Shown here: in pieces, positions 58,137-64,000 of the stretch
Layout: each line of letters opens with the position of its first letter
Numbering within the stretch: the first letter of the stretch is position 1
DNA from: Halorubrum cibi
GTDB taxonomy: Archaea; Halobacteriota; Halobacteria; Halobacteriales; Haloferacaceae
Direction of reading: 5' to 3'
Assembly (NCBI RefSeq): GCF_900182635.1
Contig: NZ_FXTD01000003.1
Location: 62,001-126,000, forward strand
Length of the DNA: 64,000 nt
Translations under genes and position numbers: made by a program
Notes under the pieces: model-generated
What the model saw: the letters and a program-made list of their open reading frames with translations, nothing else
Database searches by the model: none
Told to the model about the DNA's origin: nothing

Positions 58137-59096
58137 CTACAACGCCCGTTTCGTTCGGAGCCTCGCGAGCCGAACGCGCGCCTCCTGTCGGCTCGTCCCG
58201 CGCACTCGACCTGTCTCGTCGTCCGCCATCGAGACGAGCGAGAGCCGGTCGAAAAGCGGCGGCCAGTCGGCCGACCCGGCGGCCTCTCCCGCGAACGCGA
58301 TCGCGTTCGCGAGTCCGTCGCGTTCCGCCTCGCCGGTCCGAGACACCGCGGCGTCGGCGGCGCGTCGACGGTCGCCGACGAACAGCCGGTCGCCGACGAC
58401 CGCCGGGATCCACGCCGGGAGCGCGACCAGCCAGACGAACAGGCCGGCGGCGGCGTACGCGGGCGCCGGGATCCGCTCGCGGTCGGGCTCGTAGCCGTGG
58501 ATCCGGTTGACGCGGCGGTCGGATGGACTGCGGTCCGATCGCCGTCCGACGAGTAGCGTCGCGAACAGCGTCACCCACTCGACGACGACGAGCCCGGGCA
58601 ACGCCGCCGTCGTGAACGCGGCCTCCCGGGTCCGAAGCCGGACCATCGCGTGGCGCAAGGCGGCGTCGCGGTCCGCCGCCGGCAGCGAGAGGAGCCGCGT
58701 GGAGACGACGAGCCGCGGTCCCCGGTGGCCGTCGGCGACGGCGACGTTGGCCGCCTCCGCCCGCACGGCCGTGACCGGCGGCGGATCGACGCCGACCGCC
58801 TTCGCGACCGCCTCGACCCGCGAGTCGATGAACGCCGCGGGGCGGTCGTCGAGGTCGGCCGCCGGGAGCCGCGCGATCCGTCGATCGACGAGGACCGGGC
58901 CGAGGACAGCGGCGGTCCCGAGCCCGACGACGACGGTCGCGAGCGCGACGGCCCCGGGGCCGAGGTCGACGCCGCCCGCGACGCCGAGGAGCCACGCGAG
59001 GGGAACGATCGGGATCGCCGCGAGGACGACCGGGACGGTCGCGAGCGCGAGCGCGCCGACGGCCGTGAACGCCCGTTCGATCGGACCGGAACTCAT
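58137..59096 (-). CDS. Degenerate M48-like (HtpX/Ste24-fold) membrane protein
   Basis: A 319-residue protein with two N-terminal helices (LALATVPVVLAAIPIVPLAWLLG and ALATVVVGLGTAAVLGPVLV) and two later ones. The layout AVAKAVGVDPPPVTAV...LVVSTRLLSLPAADRDAALRHAMVRLRTREAAF copies M48 peptidases, in which this stretch is V(S)xxLLxLLsxxELxAVLAHELgHvxnRD. Here the HExxH motif reads HAMVR, so the catalytic Glu and second His are gone. It is probably a non-peptidase scaffold or regulator. Ends convergent with the LOV-kinase gene. Confidence 0.72.
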   Translation of the reverse strand: MSSGPIERAFTAVGALALATVPVVLAAIPIVPLAWLLGVAGGVDLGPGAVALATVVVGLGTAAVLGPVLVDRRIARLPAADLDDRPAAFIDSRVEAVAKAVGVDPPPVTAVRAEAANVAVADGHRGPRLVVSTRLLSLPAADRDAALRHAMVRLRTREAAFTTAALPGLVVVEWVTLFATLLVGRRSDRSPSDRRVNRIHGYEPDRERIPAPAYAAAGLFVWLVALPAWIPAVVGDRLFVGDRRRAADAAVSRTGEAERDGLANAIAFAGEAAGSADWPPLFDRLSLVSMADDETGRVRGTSRQEARVRLARLRTKRAL

Positions 59097-59260
59097 ACGC
59101 GAGACCCGTGAGTCGGGCGGCGTATAGCTCTGCCGGAGCCGACGGGGCCGTCGGACCGGATCGTCCGGGAAGCCGTCGGTCCCGTCGGGGGCGGCCCGGC
59201 CGGAGCCGTCGGCTCCGCCTTCCGGAGCTTTTAACCTCGCTCCGCCGCCAGATCACGGTA

Positions 59261-59785
59261 ATGGCTTTTGAGGACCTGTTGAACGACCCCGTCATCCAGA
59301 AGTACCTCCACGAGCTCGTGGGGCCGACGGGGATGCCGGTCGCGGCCGCACCACCCGACGGCGAGGTGACCGACGAGGAGTTGGCCGAGGAGCTCGGACT
59401 GGAACTCAACGACGTCCGCCGCGCCCTCTTCATCCTCTACGAGAACGACCTCGCCACCTACCGGCGGGTCCGCGACGAGGACTCCGGCTGGCTCACGTAC
59501 CTCTGGACGTTCCACTACGACAACATCCCGGAGAACCTCCAGGAGGAGATGTACCGGCTGCTCGACGCGTTGGACGACCGCGAGGAGTACGAGCGAACCC
59601 ACGAGTTCTACCTCTGTGAGGTGTGCTCGCTCCGCTTCGAGTTCGGCGAGGCGATGGACTACGGCTTCGAGTGTCCCGAGTGCGGCTCGCCGCTCGACGC
59701 GATGGAGAACGACCGGCTCCAGGAGGCGCTGTCGATGCGTCTCGACGAGCTTCGAGACGAACTCAACGCGGACGTGACCGGCTGA
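59261..59785 (+). CDS. tfe: Transcription factor E (TFE alpha)
   Basis: A 174-residue basal transcription factor that helps RNA polymerase open promoters. The N-terminal winged helix (VIQKYLHELVGPTGMPVAAA...EVTDEELAEELGLELNDVRRALFILYENDLATYRRVRDEDSGWLTYLW) is followed by a zinc ribbon FYLCEVCSLRFEFGEAMDYGFECPECGSPL with four Cys. TATA-like CTTTTAAC stands about 30 bases before the ATG, so leaderless. It overlaps the next gene (TGATG) and is likely co-transcribed with it. Confidence 0.96.
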   Translation: MAFEDLLNDPVIQKYLHELVGPTGMPVAAAPPDGEVTDEELAEELGLELNDVRRALFILYENDLATYRRVRDEDSGWLTYLWTFHYDNIPENLQEEMYRLLDALDDREEYERTHEFYLCEVCSLRFEFGEAMDYGFECPECGSPLDAMENDRLQEALSMRLDELRDELNADVTG

Positions 59786-60480
59786 TGGTCGTTCTCGCGA
59801 CCAAGTGCTACGTCGAGGGCGACGCCCGCGACCGCGCGCTCGACGGGATGTCCTCGCTCGTCGACAACGACGTCGGGGAACTCGCCGTCGACTGGACGAT
59901 CGGCGTCCGCGACGACGGCTTCGTCCAGGTGGACGTGACCGGCGAGGACGCCACGGTCGCCCGGAACGTCCTCGCGGAGACGTGGGGCGAGATAGTCGCC
60001 CACGACGCGGGGCTCTCTCCCGGCGAGACGTACGTCGGCACCCTCGAGTCGTGGGACGACGAGGGGTTCGTCCTCGACGCGGGCGAGGAGGTCCACGTTC
60101 CGGCCGAGGAGCTGGGCCTCGGCGTCGGATCCCCCGAACAGGTCGTCGAGCGGTTCGGCCTCGTCCAGCACCTGCCGATGGAGTTCGTCTACGGCGGGGA
60201 AAGCGGCGGTCCGGACGCCGAGCCCCACCGGCTCTCCGACGCCGAGCGCGACCGCCTCTACGACTGGCAGCGTGGGCCAGGGCGGCTGAACGTCAACTCC
60301 GCGACGCGCGGGGAGGTGCGCGCGACCGTGAACCGCGCGGGCCACGCGCGGGACATCGTCACCGTCGAGCGGCTCGGCCTCCTCGAACAGAGCATCGTCT
60401 GTACCGAGAACACGGACCCGCCGGGGTTGCTCGCCGCGATCGGTTCGTATCTCCCGGCGGAGATGCGCTGTGTCGTCTGA
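59785..60480 (+). CDS. DUF2110 protein, coupled to tfe
   Basis: A 231-residue cytoplasmic protein starting VVLATKCYVEGDARDRALDGM, with the middle part ATVARNVLAETWGEI and GTLESWDDEGFVLDAGEEVHVPAEELGLG (OB-like) and the end VTVERLGLLEQSIVCTENTDPPGLLAAIG. DUF2110 proteins are common in archaea and usually sit beside tfe, suggesting a role with transcription or translation, but no biochemical function is known to me. Its ATG overlaps the tfe stop by one base. Confidence 0.9.
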   Translation: MVVLATKCYVEGDARDRALDGMSSLVDNDVGELAVDWTIGVRDDGFVQVDVTGEDATVARNVLAETWGEIVAHDAGLSPGETYVGTLESWDDEGFVLDAGEEVHVPAEELGLGVGSPEQVVERFGLVQHLPMEFVYGGESGGPDAEPHRLSDAERDRLYDWQRGPGRLNVNSATRGEVRATVNRAGHARDIVTVERLGLLEQSIVCTENTDPPGLLAAIGSYLPAEMRCVV

Positions 60481-60494
60481 GGTGAGCTGAACAC

Positions 60495-61271
60495 GTGAAC
60501 CGACGCTTCGCGCTCGCGGTGGCGCTGGTCGCGTTGCTCGCCGCCGGCGCCGGCTGTCTCGGGTACGCCACCGGCGGCGGCGAGGTCACGAACGAGACCC
60601 TCGACGCCGAGCCGCCGCGCGAGTACGACTTCGACGCCGACCGCGACGCCGTCTTCGAGCTCTCGACCGACGCCCGATACACGGTCGTCTACGACCTCTC
60701 CGGTCGCGACGAACTCCGTCTGTACCGACAGACGCCGTACGCGGGCGATCAACCCCTGGAGTTCGAGGCGTTCCGGTACCGCTACCCCGACGGCGAGGTG
60801 GTGACCGGGAGCGAGTTCCGCGCCCGCGGCGGCGAGGTCGATCGGACTCCCGACGAGACGTGGATCCGCCTCGCCGACGACATGGAGGGCGGAAAGGTCG
60901 CCTTCTCGGGTGCCGGCTCCCCCCGGCGCTTCACGTCGCTGGCGTACGTCGAGGGCTCCTACGCCGTGACGCTCCCGCCCGGATTCAGCACGGACTTCCC
61001 GCTCGTCGGGCACGTCTCGCCGCGGAGCTACGAGGTGGAGACGGTCGGCGACCGCGACCGGATCGTCTGGGAGGAGGTGACGGGGTCGATCGTCGTCCAG
61101 GCGTACCGCGAGACGGACCTCACCGTCTTCGGCGGGATCCTCGCCGTCGCGGTCCTCGTCGCGGTCGTGGGGACGCTCCGGTTCAAACGCCAGCTCGAGG
61201 AGCTCCGCGAGCGACGCCGCGAGATGGGCGTCGGCGTGTACGACGACGAGGACGACGACGGGTTCCTCTGA
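60495..61271 (+). CDS. DUF5803-type lipoprotein with C-terminal membrane helix
   Basis: A 258-residue protein starting with GTG. A signal peptide (RRFALAVALVALLAAGAGC) with a lipobox Cys at about residue 21 is followed by an extracytoplasmic beta-rich domain and a C-terminal helix (LTVFGGILAVAVLVAVVGTLRF), then a charged tail with RRREMGVGVYDDEDDDG. It would be held at both ends, by lipid and by helix. It starts 14 bases after the DUF2110 gene, so probably the third gene of the tfe unit. Confidence 0.82.
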   Translation: MNRRFALAVALVALLAAGAGCLGYATGGGEVTNETLDAEPPREYDFDADRDAVFELSTDARYTVVYDLSGRDELRLYRQTPYAGDQPLEFEAFRYRYPDGEVVTGSEFRARGGEVDRTPDETWIRLADDMEGGKVAFSGAGSPRRFTSLAYVEGSYAVTLPPGFSTDFPLVGHVSPRSYEVETVGDRDRIVWEEVTGSIVVQAYRETDLTVFGGILAVAVLVAVVGTLRFKRQLEELRERRREMGVGVYDDEDDDGFL

Positions 61272-61380
61272 AACGGCGGCCGAGCCGGATCGTCGCGCCG
61301 ACGGCCCGTCCGATCAACGACGACCCGTACTCGATCCGACCGCCGGCGACCTTTTTTACTCGCCGCGCGTGGGTCCGTCC

Positions 61381-62067
61381 ATGAACGCCGCGATCGTCAC
61401 CGTCGGGGACGAGCTCCTCGTCGGGGACACCGAGAACACGAACGCGACGTGGCTCTGCGGCCGCCTCGCCGACCGGGGCGTCGCGGTCCGTCGGGTGACG
61501 GTCGTCCCGGACGAGGTCGCGGAGATCGCCCGCGTCGTCAACGAGTACCACGCCGAGTACGACGCCGTGATCGTCACCGGCGGGCTCGGGCCGACCCACG
61601 ACGACGTGACGATGGAGGCGGTCGCCGCCGCGTTCGGCCGGGAGGTCGTCGAGAACGCGGAGGCGGCCGCGTGGCTCGAGGAGCGGGGGTACAGCGCCGA
61701 CGACCTCGCCGCGGAGACGACCCACCTGCCCGCGGGCTGCCGGCCGCTCCCCAACGACGAGGGCGTCGCTCCGGGCGCGGTCGTCGAGTCGACGTACGTC
61801 CTTCCGGGCGTCCCGGCGGAGATGAGAGCGATGTTCGGGCGCGTCGAGTCGGCGTTCGACGGCGTTCCGACCCACGCGGTCGTCGTCGCCGTCGACGAGC
61901 CCGAGAGCACGCTCATCGGTCGGTTTTCGGAACTCAGAGAACGGTTCGACGTGAGCGTGGGGTCCTACCCGGGCGAGAGCGTCAGGGTGAAGATAACGGC
62001 GGACGACGCGGCGGAGGCCGAACGGGCCGCCGCGTGGCTGCGGTACCGGGCGGAGTTGGTCGAGTGA
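61381..62067 (+). CDS. CinA/MoaB-like molybdopterin-binding domain protein
   Basis: A 228-residue protein with the MoCF-like fold: IVTVGDELLVGDTENTNATWLCGRL at the start, DAVIVTGGLGPTHDDVTMEAVAAAFG, and VLPGVPAEMRAMF. It corresponds to the N-terminal half of CinA; the C-terminal deamidase part is absent, as is usual in archaea. CinA-type enzymes act as ADP-ribose pyrophosphatases or in NAD salvage, but this haloarchaeal group is uncharacterised. A TTTTTTA box stands about 25 bases upstream of the ATG at 61381. Confidence 0.92.
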   Translation: MNAAIVTVGDELLVGDTENTNATWLCGRLADRGVAVRRVTVVPDEVAEIARVVNEYHAEYDAVIVTGGLGPTHDDVTMEAVAAAFGREVVENAEAAAWLEERGYSADDLAAETTHLPAGCRPLPNDEGVAPGAVVESTYVLPGVPAEMRAMFGRVESAFDGVPTHAVVVAVDEPESTLIGRFSELRERFDVSVGSYPGESVRVKITADDAAEAERAAAWLRYRAELVE

Positions 62068-62109
62068 CGAACGGGCCGTGAGGGGGACAGGGGATCGCGG
62101 TCGCCGCGG

Positions 62110-62223
62110 TCAGCGCGCGAGGTAGGCGACCCACACGGCGGTGACGATCAGGCTGACGGCGAGCACGGCGAGCGCGGTCGCCTCGATCGGGAGCGGCTCG
62201 GGCTGGACGGCGGACAGGATCAT
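62110..62223 (-). CDS. 37-residue membrane microprotein
   Basis: An ATG-started frame: ILSAVQPEPLPIEATALAVL then AVSLIVTAVWVAYLAR. It has a Pro/Glu N-terminus, one complete transmembrane helix and a single C-terminal Arg. It starts 25 bases after the stop of the M20 peptidase gene on the same strand and is convergent with the CinA-like gene. The compact helix with typical haloarchaeal codon use argues that it is real. Function is unknown. Confidence 0.55.
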   Translation of the reverse strand: MILSAVQPEPLPIEATALAVLAVSLIVTAVWVAYLAR

Positions 62224-62248
62224 GCCCGCAGGTTGTCCGGGTCCCGGC

Positions 62249-63505
62249 TTAAATGTTGATCTTCGTCTCGGAACGCAGGAACGACGAGACGGCGTCGGCG
62301 ATCACGTTCCGACTCGTCTCGACGTCGGACCAGCGGACCGACTCGTTCGGGAAGTGTCCCCGCTCGATGTTTCCGGGCCCGAAGAGCACCGTCGGGATCC
62401 CCGCCGCCTGATAGTGCCGCGAGTCGGCCCCGTAGGTGGCTCCGACCGGAGACGCGTCGGAGAGGCCGTTGCGCGACATCGCGCCCCGAACCGACCGGAC
62501 GACCGGTTCGTCGACGTCCACCGCCGCCGGTTCGAACTGGATCGAGAAGCGTTCGATCGACGGCGGGTGTTCGGCGAGCCAGTCGCTCTCGGCCGCGACG
62601 GCGTCGATCGTCGACCTCACCGCCGACTCGACCTCGTCGACGGTCTCGCCCGGCGCGACGCCGACGCGGATCTCGGCGGTGAGCGACGCCGCGACGGAGG
62701 ACGCCCACGCGCCCGCTTCGACGGTTCCTATCGATATCGGCCACGGGTTGTCGTACGCCTCGTACCGCGGGTGTGTGACCCGGTCGGCGCGAGTCGACTC
62801 GAGCTCACGGAGCGCGGTGCGGATCCGTTCGAAGTGGGGCAGCACCGACTCCCCGTTCCATCGCGTCGCCGCGTGTGCGGACCGCCCCTCGAGACCCACT
62901 CGGAGCATCACGGATCCCTCGACCGCCGTCACCGGCTTCAGCTCCGTCGGCTCGGCGACGATCGCGGCGTCACGGTCGAACGGATAGGGGTTGGAGACGG
63001 CGGCCGCGGCCGCGCCGATCCCGCCCTCCTCCTCGCCGACGACGCTCTCGACCACGACGCGCCCGTCGAGACCGGACGGGTCGCAGTCGGCGAGTTCCCT
63101 CGCGGCGAACACGCAGGCCGCGAGTCCGGACTTCATGTCGACCGCGCCGCGCGCGACGAGCCGGTCGCCGTCCCACGTCGGCGAGAACGGGTCCGTCTCC
63201 CACGCCTCGTCCTCGACCGGAACGACGTCGACGTGTCCGTTGAGGACCACGGTCGGGCCCCTTTCGGGGTCGCCGAACTCGAGGACGCCCGCGACGGACG
63301 GTCGACCCTCCACGTCGATCGCGTCGGGGTCCGACGGGAACGAGGGGTGTTCCGCGAGCTCGGCGGCGTCCGCGGTCCACCGGTACGTCTCGAAGCCGAA
63401 GGCGTCGAGCCGACCCTCGAGCCACTCCTGAGCGGATCCCTCGTTACCCGACGTCGTGCGGTGTGACAGCAGCTCCTCGGTGAAGCTCCGGAAGGCCTCG
63501 CTCAT
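62249..63505 (-). CDS. M20-family metallopeptidase (ArgE/DapE/carboxypeptidase-like)
   Basis: A 418-residue zinc aminoacylase or peptidase. Metal site blocks: VVLNGHVDVVPVEDEAWETDPFSP, GRGAVDMKSG-type ARGAVDMKSGLAACVFAA, VVGEEEGGIGA and VAEPTELKPVT, with dimerisation part SAHAATRWNGESVLPH and the last ligand in GPGNIERGHFPNESV (His). ArgE, DapE and carboxypeptidase G2 share these, so substrate is open. Start: ATG at 63505. A microprotein gene follows it. Confidence 0.92.
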   Translation of the reverse strand: MSEAFRSFTEELLSHRTTSGNEGSAQEWLEGRLDAFGFETYRWTADAAELAEHPSFPSDPDAIDVEGRPSVAGVLEFGDPERGPTVVLNGHVDVVPVEDEAWETDPFSPTWDGDRLVARGAVDMKSGLAACVFAARELADCDPSGLDGRVVVESVVGEEEGGIGAAAAAVSNPYPFDRDAAIVAEPTELKPVTAVEGSVMLRVGLEGRSAHAATRWNGESVLPHFERIRTALRELESTRADRVTHPRYEAYDNPWPISIGTVEAGAWASSVAASLTAEIRVGVAPGETVDEVESAVRSTIDAVAAESDWLAEHPPSIERFSIQFEPAAVDVDEPVVRSVRGAMSRNGLSDASPVGATYGADSRHYQAAGIPTVLFGPGNIERGHFPNESVRWSDVETSRNVIADAVSSFLRSETKINI

Positions 63506-63777
63506 CGTCCTCCCGCCGATCGTTCTTTCGCGGAGCGTTCCGGGTCGGTTCGGGCCTCGTCGTGTCCGGCGTGATCCCTCATACGCTTCGAGCCGAGAGA
63601 ACCAGTGAATATAAATCTATCTCAGAATCCGTATGTAATCGATAGATATACGTATAATTCCCGTTTGAATCCGATCCTGTTTCGTTTCAACCGAGTTTCG
63701 TTGTACACCGGCGCAGAGGAATTCGGACCGTCTCCCCGTCCGCGATCCGTTAAGTGGCCGCCGCCGAAACGTCGGGT
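63506..63777. other. Divergent intergenic region with an AT-rich island
   Basis: An AT-rich island at about 63600-63665 (TATAAATC, GATAGATATACG) probably holds the promoter of the minus-strand peptidase. GTTAAGTGG at about 63750 serves as TATA box of the plus-strand gene starting at 63778. No gene is seen. Confidence 0.5.
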
Positions 63778-64000
63778 ATGCACGTCGGCGTCGTGATGAA
63801 CCCGATCGCCGGGATGGGCGGTCGCGTGGGGCTGAAAGGGACCGACGGGAAGGTCGAGGAGGCTCGCGAGCGCGGGGCGAAGCCGCGCGCTCCCGACCGG
63901 GCGAGGCGGGCGATGGATCGGCTCGCCGCGGTCGCACCCGAGACCGCCGTCTCGACGGCGGCCGACCCGATGGGCGAGCGGATCGTCCGCGAGGCCGGCT
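63778..64000 (+). CDS. ATP-NAD kinase-like protein, N-terminal part (runs off window)
   Basis: The first 74 codons. VGVVMNPIAGMGGRVGLKGTDG is the start of archaeal ATP-NAD kinase-family proteins (PF01513-like), followed by EARERGAKPRAPDRARRAMDRLAAVAPETAVSTAADPMGERIVREAG. It would phosphorylate NAD or a related substrate with ATP; in haloarchaea such paralogs are often annotated as acetoin-catabolism-related NAD kinase-like proteins. The leaderless start fits the TATA box about 27 bases upstream. The rest lies beyond the window. Confidence 0.8.
   Translation, partial: MHVGVVMNPIAGMGGRVGLKGTDGKVEEARERGAKPRAPDRARRAMDRLAAVAPETAVSTAADPMGERIVREAG

Noticed and set aside
63605-63796. Small plus-strand frame in the AT-rich island before the NAD-kinase-like gene
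   Set aside because: It overlaps promoter-type sequence and the true gene start in another frame, with no ribosome binding site and atypical composition.

Overview
The window is haloarchaeal chromosome, most like Halorubrum or a close relative. Base composition is GC-rich, the encoded proteins are strongly acidic, promoters are archaeal (TATA-like boxes about 25-30 bases before leaderless starts), and the gene set includes GatE, TFE, Trm56, halocyanins, a KaiC-like ATPase and haloarchaea-only families. The genus is inferred from gene content and style, not from a search.

Layout. 1-1.4 kb: the end of an SDR-family gene and a membrane protein. 1.6-9.9 kb: three SipW-type exported (TasA-like) surface proteins, one carrying a von Willebrand A domain, followed by a 56-residue membrane protein and flanked by four paralogous HTH-plus-two-helix membrane regulators. 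The second and third surface genes share a hairpin-rich leader that may hide the ribosome binding site. 10-13.5 kb: photolyase, a small DUF4242 protein and a trans-sulfuration enzyme. 13.5-19.9 kb: copper and nitrous-oxide-reductase accessory genes (nosL, a NosL-like/NosD fusion, nosF, nosY), a halocyanin and two membrane proteins; nosZ itself is outside the window. 20-32.3 kb: tRNA-Leu, gatE, an HTH regulator, cytochrome P450, ZIP transporter, a two-domain halocyanin with altered copper ligands, and housekeeping genes (5-formyl-THF cyclo-ligase-like, engB, an enolase-superfamily enzyme, fxsA). 32.4-34.1 kb: tRNA-Ile followed by a low-GC integrated-element remnant with a broken integrase. 34.3-43.8 kb: ATP-grasp protein, tmk, glycine cleavage gcvH-gcvPA-gcvPB, phosphoesterase, a beta-lactamase-fold hydrolase and an HDAC-family enzyme.

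44-52.8 kb is the most coherent metabolic unit: a BCCT osmolyte transporter, a class III aminotransferase, an M20D amidohydrolase, a D-2-hydroxyacid dehydrogenase, a small membrane protein, an M24 enzyme closely resembling ectoine hydrolase (DoeA/EutD), and an asparaginase. Three of its promoters carry the same 17-bp palindrome TACAC-N7-GTGTA. I read it as a candidate ectoine-uptake and catabolic regulon in which an M20D enzyme may replace the bacterial DoeB/EutE deacetylase. 53-64 kb: purC, trm56, a KaiC-like ATPase divergent from a LOV-domain histidine kinase, a degenerate M48-like protein, TFE with its neighbours, a CinA-like protein, an M20 peptidase and the start of an ATP-NAD kinase-like gene.

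A second unexplained element is a family of three intergenic repeats of 240-295 bp (20.3, 29.4 and 52.8 kb). Their short conserved blocks enclose stems that keep pairing while their sequences differ, including a compensated change in a closing stem. This looks like a conserved structured RNA or DNA element. I do not recognise it as a described family.
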